Notes under the pieces: model-generated
What the model was told of the DNA's origin: nothing
Database searches by the model: none
Seen by the model: the letters and a program-made list of their open reading frames with translations, nothing else
In this document: positions 1 to 7,926 of the stretch, in pieces
Layout of the letters: every line of letters starts with the position of its first letter
Position numbering within the stretch: position 1 is the stretch's first letter
Source of the DNA: Oleisolibacter albus
GTDB taxonomy: Bacteria; Pseudomonadota; Alphaproteobacteria; Azospirillales; Azospirillaceae
Length of the DNA: 64,000 bases
Reading direction: 5' to 3'
Assembly (NCBI RefSeq): GCF_003336875.1
Contig: NZ_QGNJ01000001.1
Location: forward strand, 579,427 to 643,426
Program-made: the position numbers and the translations under genes

Positions 1-217
1 CGAATCGCCGGACAAGCGGGCCCAGCTGCAGGCCGTCCTGCGCTCGGCCCTCTGGCTCGATCAGGCCCGCTTCGTCGTGGATGACAGCCAGAAGATCCTG
101 GTCCTGGGCCAGCGCAAGCTGCCGGGCGTGCTGACCCTGTCCGACATGATGTATGAGACCGTGCAGTTCATGCAGCAGGCCCGCCCCTATCTGCGGGTGC
201 TGGGCCAGTATCTCTGA
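1..217 (+). CDS. 3' end of an unrecognised protein (partial)
   Basis: The window opens inside a coding region. Reading from base 2 gives 71 codons without a stop, ending at TGA 215-217 with the residues GQYL. The visible tail is soluble and probably helical (for example LRSALWLDQARFVVDD and MMYETVQFMQQARPYL). No signal, membrane segment or catalytic motif is visible. Codon use is strongly GC-biased at third positions like the rest of the window, so it is very likely a real gene end. I do not recognise the family. The next gene is convergent and ends 37 bases away. Confidence 0.6.
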   Translation, partial: ESPDKRAQLQAVLRSALWLDQARFVVDDSQKILVLGQRKLPGVLTLSDMMYETVQFMQQARPYLRVLGQYL

Positions 218-253
218 CCGGCCGAGCGCGGGACTGTTGCCGGTCCCCGTCCC

Positions 254-1213
254 TCAGGACGGCTCGCCGTTGGGCAGCAGGAAGATCTGGCCGGGATAGA
301 TCAGGTTCGGGTCGCGGATCTGCGCCTCGTTGGCCTGGAAGATCAGCGTGTAGCGCGGCCCCTCGCCATAGGAGCGGCGGGCGATGGTCCAGAGATTGTT
401 GCCGGGCAGCACGACCACGGCCTTGCCGCCGGCGGCCGTCTCCGCAATGGCGGCACGGTCGAATGCCACCTCGGCACGGCCCGACACCTTGCCATCCGCC
501 CCCACCTGATCGGCACGCAAATCGTAATGGCCGGGACCGAACAGCCGATCCGGCGTCAGTGTCCAGCGGCCCTCCCGATCGGCCCGGGTCCGCCCCACCA
601 GCCCGTTATCAAGGTAAACCAGCACATCGCTGCCCGGCCTGGCCTGACCGCCGATGCTGACACGGCCATCGCGATCATAATCGATGGTGTCCAGCGTCAC
701 CGAGGGCGGCGCCTTGCCCCCGCCCACCACGGCCGGGGCCTGTAGCACGCGGCTGGCCCCCGCGTCCGGAGTCAGCACGGCCAGCGCACCGGACGTGCGG
801 GCCTCAGGCACCACCAGGGTGACGCTGCCTGCCCCGTCCTGGCGGCTGCCATCGGGGTTGACGGCACTGAGGCGCAGATCGCGGGCGCCCGGCGCCAGCG
901 GCTCATCCGGCATCAGCACCCATTCGCCTCGGCTATCCGCCGTTACCTGGCCCAGATCCTTGTCGCCATCGCGGATGGTGACAGTCGCCCCGGGGGCGGC
1001 ACGGCCGGCCAGCACGGTCCGCCCATCCGGCTCCACCCGCACCACGTCGAAGGCCGGCCGCGCCGGTCCGGCCGCCGAAACCGCCGACGGCGGCACGGCC
1101 TGCACCGGCGCCGGTGCCGGAACCGACGGCGACGTCTGGGTCAGCATCCAGGCCGCTGCACCGGCAAGCACGATGCCGCCAGCAACCGTCGTGATCAGGA
1201 GTCCCCGGTTCAC
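254..1213 (-). CDS. LysM-domain membrane-anchored protein with Ig-like repeats
   Basis: About 319 residues from a GTG start at 1213, which has GGGGA a few bases upstream; an earlier in-frame start would add an implausible Arg/Gly-rich leader. Residues 3-25 form one hydrophobic segment (GLLITTVAGGIVLAGAAAWML), a signal anchor. Two Ig-like repeats follow, recognisable by matching phrases: VTIRDGDKDLGQVTADSRGEW and, later, VLVYLDNGLVGRTRADREGRW. The C-terminal ~50 residues are a LysM module (VVLPGNNLWTIARRSYGEG, then YPGQIFLLP), which binds peptidoglycan N-acetylglucosamine. The likely role is cell-envelope binding in the periplasm. The family is common in Rhodospirillales, but the precise function is unknown. 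Confidence 0.85.
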   Translation of the reverse strand: MNRGLLITTVAGGIVLAGAAAWMLTQTSPSVPAPAPVQAVPPSAVSAAGPARPAFDVVRVEPDGRTVLAGRAAPGATVTIRDGDKDLGQVTADSRGEWVLMPDEPLAPGARDLRLSAVNPDGSRQDGAGSVTLVVPEARTSGALAVLTPDAGASRVLQAPAVVGGGKAPPSVTLDTIDYDRDGRVSIGGQARPGSDVLVYLDNGLVGRTRADREGRWTLTPDRLFGPGHYDLRADQVGADGKVSGRAEVAFDRAAIAETAAGGKAVVVLPGNNLWTIARRSYGEGPRYTLIFQANEAQIRDPNLIYPGQIFLLPNGEPS

Positions 1214-1356
1214 CTTGTCCCCATGACTGTCCCGTGGTCGATGCCGCCCGCATCCTTGGTTCGGCCCGGCGCACCGTCCCCACATTGCCGGGGGATGTCA
1301 AGGGACGGCAGGTCACCATCCCCGGATCATCCCGGATTTCGTGGCGGCAGAGCCGC

Positions 1357-2022
1357 TCAGGCCAGCAGCGAGAGCGCCCAGACCGACCCGGCCGCGAGGG
1401 CTGCTATCATCAACGCCCACAGGGGCGAAACGATCCGTGGCTGTGGATCATCGGCACCGATCGCTCCGGTGCCGGTCAGCATCGGGCGCACCAGATTGCG
1501 CCGTTTGACCAGCGCATACAGGGCGATGGCAAGCACATGCACCACCACCAGCACCTGCAACAGGGCGAAGCTGATCTCATGCACCGTCGCCAGCCGGTCG
1601 GCCAATGTGCCGGAGACGAAGCCGTTGAGCGGCCCCGCCACCAGGAAGATGTCGCCGCCGCTGATGAACAGGCCGGTGCCCACCTGCACCGCCAGCAGCC
1701 CCAGCAGCCCCAGAACGGCATAGCCGCCCAGCGGGTTGTGCCCCGCATGGGCGTCCAGCGGCCCCGGCCGCAGCAGGGCGCGCAGATGCGCCACCGCCTC
1801 GGCCGGCCCGCGCACGAAGCTGCGGAAGCGGGCCGTGTCGCTGCCGACAAGGCCCCAGACCAGGCGGAACAGCAGCAGGGTCAGGGCCGCATAACCGAAC
1901 AGCACATGCTGGTCCAGCATGTCATTCTCGGCCGTGTACCAGGATCCGGCCAGACAGAGGACCAGCCCCCAGTGGAACAGCCGGATCGGCAGGTCCCAGA
2001 TCGTCGCGCGCCGTTCCGCCAT
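1357..2022 (-). CDS. Cytochrome b561-type membrane protein
   Basis: About 221 residues with four or five hydrophobic segments. It begins with the WDLPIRLFHWGLV signature of bacterial b-type cytochromes of the Ni-hydrogenase/b561 superfamily; the HW histidine is a likely haem ligand. Further histidines occur near the membrane segments (HAGHNPLGGYAVLG, ATVHEI, VVVHVLAIALY). The ATG at 2022 is preferred over the GTG at 2031 because GGAGG lies 8 bases before it. That ribosome site abuts the stop of the upstream cytochrome c' gene, so the two are probably translationally coupled. Inferred role: passing electrons between the quinone pool and the periplasmic c-type cytochrome. No dedicated dehydrogenase partner is nearby. 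Confidence 0.88.
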   Translation of the reverse strand: MAERRATIWDLPIRLFHWGLVLCLAGSWYTAENDMLDQHVLFGYAALTLLLFRLVWGLVGSDTARFRSFVRGPAEAVAHLRALLRPGPLDAHAGHNPLGGYAVLGLLGLLAVQVGTGLFISGGDIFLVAGPLNGFVSGTLADRLATVHEISFALLQVLVVVHVLAIALYALVKRRNLVRPMLTGTGAIGADDPQPRIVSPLWALMIAALAAGSVWALSLLA

Positions 2023-2037
2023 CGGTCTCACCTCCGG

Positions 2038-2487
2038 TCAGTCTTCACGGAATGCGGTGTGGCAGCCCTTGCAGCTGGCTCCGACGGCGCCCAGCTGCTT
2101 GCCGAAGGCGGCCTTGTCGCTGGCATCGGCCGGCAGGGAGGCAACGGCGGTCTTGAACGCCTCGGCCTTCTGCTTGAACTCGTCCGGCTTCTCCCAGATG
2201 GCCGGCAGCGCCTCGCTGTTGCCGACACCCACGGCCGTGCCCTTGGGCCACCAGCCGTCGATCTTGCCGGCCACGTCGCGCAGCACGGCCACCGACTTCT
2301 CCACGTCGGCCGCGGTACCCTTGCCTTCCTTGAGGTGGTCGGCCAGGGTCTTCATGGCCCCGCCCGCCTGCTTCAGCGCCGCCCGGCGGGCATCGACCAC
2401 CGCCAGCGGGTCCTGCGCGAAGGCACCGCCGACAAAGCCGGCAAGCAGGACGGCACCGACGGCACCGGCCAGAACAGACCGCATCAT
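2038..2487 (-). CDS. Cytochrome c' (periplasmic class II c-type cytochrome)
   Basis: About 149 residues. A signal peptide (MMRSVLAGAVGAVLLAGFVGGAFAQ) is followed by a four-helix-bundle domain. The single haem-attachment motif CKGCH sits near the C-terminus, followed by TAFRED, as in class II cytochromes c'. The ATG at 2487 is chosen because GGGAGAG lies 6 bases upstream; the ATG at 2493 directly abuts that site. Family knowledge: these proteins bind NO or CO at a five-coordinate haem, or act as electron carriers. It is the first gene of a two-gene unit with the b561 protein downstream, an arrangement often seen for cytochrome c'/b562 donors. The sixth-ligand state cannot be read with certainty from sequence. 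Confidence 0.9.
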   Translation of the reverse strand: MMRSVLAGAVGAVLLAGFVGGAFAQDPLAVVDARRAALKQAGGAMKTLADHLKEGKGTAADVEKSVAVLRDVAGKIDGWWPKGTAVGVGNSEALPAIWEKPDEFKQKAEAFKTAVASLPADASDKAAFGKQLGAVGASCKGCHTAFRED

Positions 2488-2655
2488 TTGCATCTCTCCC
2501 TTGTTTCCCTGGACCCGGCTTGGCGGTAGCCGCCTTGTCACCTCGGCTGCGATAGTGTACCGGCCCTACTCCGGATCGCCGGCGCCAGAGTGCCCGGCAG
2601 CCGGAGCCTGCGCAAGTCTGGTACCCGCATCGTTTGGGTGGTCAAAGGATTTCTC

Positions 2656-3255
2656 ATGTCGAACATTCGCTCCGTCTGTGTCTATTGCGGTTCCGCCGGT
2701 ACCGTCGCCCAGGGTTACAAGGACGCCGCCCACCAGCTGGGGACCGCCCTGGCGGCCGAAGGGCTGCGACTCGTCTATGGCGGCGGCCGCGTGGGCCTGA
2801 TGGGCATCGTGGCCGATGCGGCCCTGGCCGGCGGCGGCGAGGTCATCGGCATCATCCCCGAGCATATCCAGCGTTTCGAGGTGGACCACAGCGGCCTGAC
2901 CGAGCTGCATGTCGTGGATACAATGCATGTGCGCAAGGCCATGATGGCCGAGCAGGCAGACGCCTTCATCATCCTGCCCGGCGGCATCGGCACCCTGGAC
3001 GAGGCGTTCGAGATCATCACCTGGCGGCAGCTGGAGCTGCACGACAAGCCGGTCGTCATCTGCAATGTGGACGGATTCTGGGACCCGCTGATCGCACTGC
3101 TGGACCATCTCCAGGCCACCGGCTTCATGCGCAAGCCGAACCTGCCCGGCGCCTCGAAGCAGCTCTACACCATCGTCGACAGCGTGGCGCAGGTGCTGCC
3201 CACCCTGCTCAGCCAGCCGGCCCCGGCCCGGCCGCTGAAGAAGGCCCGGCTGTAA
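2656..3255 (+). CDS. LOG-family (TIGR00730) nucleoside-monophosphate phosphoribohydrolase
   Basis: 199 residues, a normal length for the family. The start at 2656 has AAAGGA 6 bases upstream; an earlier in-frame start lacks such a site. It opens with the Rossmann strand SVCVYCGSA and carries the diagnostic PGGIGTLDE motif (residues ~110-118) that binds the phosphoribose moiety and supplies the catalytic Glu. MHVRKAMM supplies the conserved Arg. Family members hydrolyse AMP-like nucleotides, or cytokinin riboside 5'-phosphates in plants and their associates; many databases still label them lysine decarboxylases, which this is not. The gene is upstream of icd on the same strand, with a 149-base gap. 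Confidence 0.9.
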   Translation: MSNIRSVCVYCGSAGTVAQGYKDAAHQLGTALAAEGLRLVYGGGRVGLMGIVADAALAGGGEVIGIIPEHIQRFEVDHSGLTELHVVDTMHVRKAMMAEQADAFIILPGGIGTLDEAFEIITWRQLELHDKPVVICNVDGFWDPLIALLDHLQATGFMRKPNLPGASKQLYTIVDSVAQVLPTLLSQPAPARPLKKARL

Positions 3256-3404
3256 CTTCCACAGCAAACCGGAAGCGCAACCGCATGCAGGGCGCGGTTG
3301 CGGGACCGGTTTGATTGGGCTTTATTACCTCACCACACGCCGACACCGGTGCCCCCGGACGGCAGCCCCCCCAGAGAACGAAATCCCATCGGGAGAGCGC
3401 TTCC

Positions 3405-4622
3405 ATGTCCAAGATCAAGGTCGCCACCCCCATCGTTGAACTCGACGGCGACGAGATGACCCGCGTGATCTGGCAGTTCATCAAGGACCGCCTGATCCTT
3501 CCGTACCTGGATGTGGATCTGAAATACTACGATCTGGGCATCGAGCACCGTGACGCCACCGACGACAAGGTGACGGTCGAAGCCGCCGAGGCCATCAAGC
3601 ATTACGGCGTGGGCGTGAAGTGCGCCACCATCACCCCGGACGAAGCGCGGGTGAAGGAATTCAACCTGAAGCAGATGTGGAAGTCGCCCAACGGCACCAT
3701 CCGCAACATCCTGGGCGGCACCGTCTTCCGCGAGCCGATCATCTGCCGCAACGTGCCGCGTCTGGTGCCGAACTGGACCCAGCCCATCGTCATCGGCCGC
3801 CACGCCTTCGGCGACCAGTACAAGGCCACCGACTTCATCATCCCGTCGGCCGGGCGCCTGTCCATCACCTTCACCTCGAAGGACGGCACCTCCAACATCC
3901 GCCACACCGTGTTCGATTTCGACGGGCCGGGCGTGGCCATGGGCATGTACAACGTGGATGAATCGATCCGCGGTTTCGCCCGGGCCTGCATGAATTACGG
4001 CCTGATGCGCGGCTATCCCGTGTACCTGTCCACCAAGAACACCATCCTCAAGGCCTATGACGGCCGCTTCAAGGACCTGTTCCAGGAGGTGTTCGAGACC
4101 GAGTTCGCCGACAAGTTCAAGGCCGCCGGCCTGACCTACGAACACCGGCTGATCGACGACATGGTCGCCTCGGCCCTGAAGTGGAACGGCAATTTCCTCT
4201 GGGCCGCCAAGAACTATGACGGCGACGTGCAGTCCGATCTGGTGGCCCAGGGCTTCGGCTCGCTGGGGCTGATGACCTCGGTGCTGCTGACCCCCGACGG
4301 CAAGACGGTGGAGGCGGAGGCCGCCCACGGCACCGTGACCCGTCACTTCCGCGAGCACCAGAAGGGCAAGCCCACCTCGACCAACCCCATCGCCAGCATC
4401 TTCGCCTGGACCCAGGGCCTGACCTATCGCGGCAAGTTCGACAACACGCCCGCGGTGTCGACCTTCGCCCAGACCCTGGAGAAGGTCTGCGTGGAGACGG
4501 TGGAATCCGGCTTCATGACCAAGGATCTGGCCCTGCTGGTGGGACCGGAGCAGAAGTGGCTGACCACCGAGGACTTCCTGGCCAAGCTGGACGAGAACCT
4601 GCGCAGCGCCATGGGCCTCTGA
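3405..4622 (+). CDS. icd: NADP-dependent isocitrate dehydrogenase
   Basis: 405 residues, a typical length for the eukaryote-like homodimeric IDP group. It oxidatively decarboxylates isocitrate to 2-oxoglutarate with NADP+ in the TCA cycle. Motifs seen include [16 protein letters not shown] at the N-terminus, the substrate-phosphate region [20 protein letters not shown], the metal site with [12 protein letters not shown], and [16 protein letters not shown] at the nucleotide site. The start at 3405 has GGGAGAG 7 bases upstream. A strong terminator follows at 4677. A second, distantly related isocitrate dehydrogenase is encoded at 7927-9384. Confidence 0.97.
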   Translation: MSKIKVATPIVELDGDEMTRVIWQFIKDRLILPYLDVDLKYYDLGIEHRDATDDKVTVEAAEAIKHYGVGVKCATITPDEARVKEFNLKQMWKSPNGTIRNILGGTVFREPIICRNVPRLVPNWTQPIVIGRHAFGDQYKATDFIIPSAGRLSITFTSKDGTSNIRHTVFDFDGPGVAMGMYNVDESIRGFARACMNYGLMRGYPVYLSTKNTILKAYDGRFKDLFQEVFETEFADKFKAAGLTYEHRLIDDMVASALKWNGNFLWAAKNYDGDVQSDLVAQGFGSLGLMTSVLLTPDGKTVEAEAAHGTVTRHFREHQKGKPTSTNPIASIFAWTQGLTYRGKFDNTPAVSTFAQTLEKVCVETVESGFMTKDLALLVGPEQKWLTTEDFLAKLDENLRSAMGL

Positions 4623-4676
4623 GGCCTGCCCCCGCCATGGCCGCCAAGGGCGGCTACGGCGGATCGGCATGAAGAA

Positions 4677-4706
4677 GCCCCGGCCGTCCGCACGGCCGGG
4701 GCTTTT
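4677..4706. terminator. Bidirectional intrinsic terminator
   Basis: A perfect 11-bp stem (GCCCCGGCCGT / ACGGCCGGGGC) with a CCGC loop is followed by TTTT on the plus strand. It is preceded by AAGAA, which reads as a T-rich tract on the minus strand. It lies between convergent icd and the chemoreceptor gene, so it can serve both. Confidence 0.88.
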
Positions 4707-4763
4707 CCTTGTCCCGCCTCGGGGATCAGGCACCCGGACCGGGCGCCCCGCGCATCCCCCGCG

Positions 4764-6827
4764 TCAGCCCACGGCGTCCAGGGACTTCAGCTGCTCCAGA
4801 TAGCGCTGGGTCTCGGCCAGCTTGGAGGTGTGGCTGCGGAAACTGGCCACGGTGTTGTCGATGCGGCTGCGCACGCTGGCCACTTCGGCCAGAACGGCGC
4901 CCACCTGCTCCTGCAACCCGTCATTGCCGTGGGCGATGCTCTCCAGCCGGCTGCCGGTATCGTTGATCTTGTCGCCCAGGGCCATGGCCGTGCTGCGGAT
5001 GCGGCCCAGCGCCGTCTGGGTGTTGCCCAGGGTGGCCTTGGTGTCATTGGCCAGCTTGCGCACCTCGCTGGCCACCACGGCGAAGCCCTTGCCGGCCTCC
5101 CCCGCCCGCGCCGCCTCGATGGTGGCGTTCAGGGCCAGCAGGTTGGTCTGGCCGGCGATGCCATCGATGACGCCCAGCACCGATTCCACGTTCTTCAGCA
5201 CATCGTCCAGGCGGCTGAACTCGGCATCCAGCTCGCGCTTGCGCTCCGCCTGCCCCTCGAAGGCGCGGGAATGCTGGCTGAGACTGTTGCGGATGGCATT
5301 CATGTACTCGCCCACCCGGTCGGCATAGGTCGTGATCTCCTGCACCGTGGCGCTGAGCGAGGCCACCGTGTCCGACTGCGTGGTCAGGGTGGAAATCAGG
5401 CGTTGACGGATGCGGTTCAGCAGCGTGACGCGGTTCAGCCGGGTATGGGTGAAGTAGTTCTGGAAGCGGGCATAATGGATGGGGAAGCGGTCAGCATACT
5501 CGTCGCTGAAAGCCTCACCGTTCGACGTGTCGAAGAAGAACAGGGCCGAAAGCGTCTGGTTGATATTGATGCCCAGCAGCTCGCCGAAGGTGGAAAAGCC
5601 AGCGGCCGGCACATCGGAGAACAGGCGGATGCGATCCAGGCTGGCCCCGTTGTTCAGGCGCCGCAGGATACAGTCATTCAGCAGCGCCCCCACCGGCGCC
5701 GGCTTTCCGCGCAGGAAGGCGGCATAATCCGTCTCGGTCTGGCGCACGAAGTCGGTGGCCTCGACCAGGATCAGTTCGTCGCCCGGATTGATGTCGCAGT
5801 AAAAGGAGATGGTGCCGGCCTTGAGGTCCATGCCGGAGACCGAGCGGACGAACAGCGCACCATCGATCTCGATGGCGAAGGTGTAGCGGGCCAGCTTGCC
5901 CTGCAATTCGTCCGGCCGGCAGCGCAGCTTGCGGCACAAGGCCTCGACCACGCCGGTCACCTCCAGCGTGTCGGTATCGATGGCGCTGGCCACGGTCCGG
6001 GTGGCCGGATTGGCGTCGATGACGGTGATGGACGTGGCGGTCTTCTGGAAATTCTGGGTCTTGAACACGCCATAGCGCTTGCCGGGCGCCAGCTTCAGGA
6101 AGATGACGACGGCATGGTTCTCCAGCGTCCGCCCGCCCTCGGCGATGTGGGTGGCCTTGAAATCCAGCTTGCCGCCGGCCGAGCCGCCGATGAACAGAAC
6201 GGGGAAGCGGGCCGAGCGGTACACGGCCTCCATGAAATAGTTCTCGCTGGCCGACAGGCCGTCGATGAAGGTCAGGGCGACCGTATCGCGGGCATCCAGG
6301 GCAAAGGACGGGGTGATGCCCTCCAACTCGTTCTGGATGGCGGCGATGCGCTGGTCGTGGCTGAGGCTGACACGGCCGGAGCGGATGTCCTCGCAATGCA
6401 GCCGCACCGTATGCACGCTGATCGCCCCCACCAGCTCGGGCGAGAAGGCTTGCAGCACCACATCGTTCCAGCTGCCGTCCGCCGGCAGATAGGCGCTCTT
6501 GCCGGCGGCGCTGCACAGCTCACCGGCGGTGGACACCAGGATGGTGCGTGTATCGCGCGGCAGCCCGGACTGCAGGCGCGTGGCCACGCCGGCGAAATCC
6601 ACATGGGGCGAGACGAAGCCCAGCACCAGGGACGGCTTGCCCTCGGGCGTGGTCAGCGCCGGCAATACCTCGCGCTCGATGGCCTGGGGCGAGGTGCGGA
6701 AGGTGCGGATCAGCGGCGACGCTTTCCTGTCCGGGAGATCCCGTGCGGGCGCGGTCACGGCCATGCGCCCGGCCAGATCCTGCCCCTTGCCGAGCACCGG
6801 TGGCTCCGCCTTGTTGAACCATGCCAC
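4764..6827 (-). CDS. Soluble chemoreceptor with FIST sensory domain (FIST-MCP)
   Basis: About 687 residues from a GTG start at 6827, which has AGGAGG 8 bases upstream. Residues ~45-240 match a FIST N domain ([26 protein letters not shown]) and ~245-400 a FIST C domain ([22 protein letters not shown]). FIST domains are predicted to sense small ligands such as amino acids. The C-terminal ~250 residues are a methyl-accepting-protein signalling region containing the hairpin tip, where [20 protein letters not shown] and [12 protein letters not shown] are visible. No membrane segment is present, so it should be a cytoplasmic receptor that signals to CheA/CheW. No CheW-binding pentapeptide was identified at the C-terminus. 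It is a single transcription unit with no che genes beside it. FIST domains are more usually joined to histidine kinases or GGDEF/EAL outputs. Confidence 0.9.
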   Translation of the reverse strand: MAWFNKAEPPVLGKGQDLAGRMAVTAPARDLPDRKASPLIRTFRTSPQAIEREVLPALTTPEGKPSLVLGFVSPHVDFAGVATRLQSGLPRDTRTILVSTAGELCSAAGKSAYLPADGSWNDVVLQAFSPELVGAISVHTVRLHCEDIRSGRVSLSHDQRIAAIQNELEGITPSFALDARDTVALTFIDGLSASENYFMEAVYRSARFPVLFIGGSAGGKLDFKATHIAEGGRTLENHAVVIFLKLAPGKRYGVFKTQNFQKTATSITVIDANPATRTVASAIDTDTLEVTGVVEALCRKLRCRPDELQGKLARYTFAIEIDGALFVRSVSGMDLKAGTISFYCDINPGDELILVEATDFVRQTETDYAAFLRGKPAPVGALLNDCILRRLNNGASLDRIRLFSDVPAAGFSTFGELLGININQTLSALFFFDTSNGEAFSDEYADRFPIHYARFQNYFTHTRLNRVTLLNRIRQRLISTLTTQSDTVASLSATVQEITTYADRVGEYMNAIRNSLSQHSRAFEGQAERKRELDAEFSRLDDVLKNVESVLGVIDGIAGQTNLLALNATIEAARAGEAGKGFAVVASEVRKLANDTKATLGNTQTALGRIRSTAMALGDKINDTGSRLESIAHGNDGLQEQVGAVLAEVASVRSRIDNTVASFRSHTSKLAETQRYLEQLKSLDAVG

Positions 6828-7080
6828 GTCCTGGTCCTCCTGCCCTGTTGTTGCCGTTGTTGGCATCCCCGCCCGGATGCGCCGCCGCGCCTGGCGCCGG
6901 ACCAGACGCCGGAGCCGGGCCATGGATGAACAGCAGCAGCGACCGCCGCCAGCCCGTCCAGCGGCCTGCCCCGGGGATACGGCCTCACCGCTCTCATTTT
7001 TGGGTATAGCATAGGCACTCGGCCTATAATGCCTATCCGCCGGGATAGACAACCTGAGCAGTGCGCCGCGGACCTCGGCA
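6828..7080. other. Gene-free upstream region of the FIST-MCP gene
   Basis: No convincing coding signal on either strand. It should hold the promoter of the minus-strand FIST-MCP gene. A relatively AT-rich patch (around 6997-7035, containing TATAGCATAGGC and GGCCTATAATGCC) looks like core promoter material. The two patches share the inverted phrases ATAGGC/GCCTAT, so an operator is possible. Confidence 0.35.
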
Positions 7081-7170
7081 GTACGGTTCAGGGCAGTACG
7101 GTTCAGGGCAGTACGGTTCAGGGCAGTACGGTTCAGGGCAGTACGGCTCAGAGCCAGGCGGCTCAGGGCG
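7081..7170. repeat. 15-bp tandem repeat (minisatellite)
   Basis: Four exact consecutive copies of GTACGGTTCAGGGCA run from 7081 to 7140. Two decayed copies (GTACGGCTCAGAGCC and AGGCGGCTCAGGGCG) follow to 7170. The unit length is a multiple of three, and one plus-strand frame stays open across it (Gly-Ser-Thr-Val-Gln repeats). No ribosome site or conserved protein surrounds it, so it is treated as non-coding. It lies between the gcrA terminator and the FIST-MCP promoter. Confidence 0.93.
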
Positions 7171-7216
7171 GGGCCGGCCGCGGCAGGGTCCGCCGGTCAA
7201 AGGGGCGCAAGCGCAT

Positions 7217-7251
7217 GCAAAAGGGGGAGATGCGCCAGGCATCCCCCCCTT
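7217..7251 (-). terminator. Intrinsic terminator of gcrA
   Basis: On the minus strand, AAGGGGG..GGATGC pairs with GCATC.CCCCCTT with one A/C mismatch and a 5-base loop (7221-7251). It is followed by TTTT (7222 down to 7219). It lies 51 bases past the gcrA stop. Confidence 0.75.
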
Positions 7252-7301
7252 GTCTCGACACAGTGCCCCGATACCGCTTCGGGCCAGCCGCCAGACCCGT
7301 C

Positions 7302-7676
7302 TCAGGCCACGCCCAGCTTGCGCTCGTCGTCGCGCTTCTTGGCCGGCTGATAGGCCAGGGCGGCATGCTCGGCGCAATAGGGCAGACCGGGCAGTGCGGA
7401 CTTGCCGCAGAAATGGAAATCAGGGGATTTGGGATCGCCCACCGGCCATTTGCACATGCGCTCGGTCAGCGACAGGATGGTGGCACCCTTGCTGGGCTTC
7501 TTCTTGATCGGGGATGGGCGCCCAGACAATCCCAGGCGGTGGGCCTTGCCGATCACCGCGTTGCGCGTGACACCGCCCAGCAGATCGGCGATTTCACTGG
7601 CGCTCATGCCCTGACCCCAGAGCTGGCGAAGCTTCTCAACCCGCTCGTCGGTCCAACCGGTTTCCGTCGCTTCCAC
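7302..7676 (-). CDS. gcrA: GcrA-family cell-cycle regulator
   Basis: About 124 residues from a GTG at 7676 with GGGGA 8 bases upstream. The N-terminus carries the GcrA helix-turn-helix: WTDERVEKLRQLW, GMSASEIADLLGG, VTRNAVIGKAHRLGL. The C-terminus carries the conserved Cys/His block CKWPVGDPK ... FHFCG ... GLPYCAEHAALAYQP. In Caulobacter, GcrA binds sigma70-RNA polymerase and activates promoters carrying the CcrM methylation site GANTC. The protein is somewhat shorter than the Caulobacter one (173 residues), mainly through a short linker. With cckA at 29217-31649, this window carries two central cell-cycle regulators. Confidence 0.92.
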   Translation of the reverse strand: MEATETGWTDERVEKLRQLWGQGMSASEIADLLGGVTRNAVIGKAHRLGLSGRPSPIKKKPSKGATILSLTERMCKWPVGDPKSPDFHFCGKSALPGLPYCAEHAALAYQPAKKRDDERKLGVA

Positions 7677-7893
7677 GCTCCCTGTCCCCTTCGTGCAAGA
7701 GCCGCGCGCCTCATCTCTTTCGCCATTGCAGCAGGGCGACAGCGACGCTCGGCCAGGCTGGCAAAGACAACAACCGCGAACCGCACAAAATGTTGTGGGC
7801 CACGCGGTCAAACGCTACCAAACTTGCCCGGTTTTGACCAGGGGCCGTAACGATGATTCCTGTGGGTAACTCTGCTGCCCATGCGAAAGGGGT

Positions 7894-7921
7894 AGGCCGC
7901 CGGGACACAAACCGGCGGCCT
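7894..7921 (-). terminator. Hairpin downstream of the second isocitrate dehydrogenase
   Basis: AGGCCGCCGG (7894-7903) and CCGGCGGCCT (7912-7921) form a perfect 10-bp stem with an 8-base loop, 6 bases after the stop of the minus-strand gene. No T-run follows, so it may act with Rho or only stabilise the RNA end. Confidence 0.5.
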
Positions 7922-7926
7922 GCCGC

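Noticed and set aside
2566..3267. A frame antisense to the LOG-family gene
   Set aside because: It lies wholly opposite a conserved enzyme and shows no domain or start signal.
7081..7170. The tandem repeat considered as a CRISPR array
   Set aside because: Units are 15 bp and directly adjacent, with no unique spacers.
7029..7850. A frame translating the 15-bp repeat as Gly-Ser-Thr-Val-Gln repeats
   Set aside because: It runs antisense through gcrA, has no ribosome site, and the repeat is better explained as slippage DNA.
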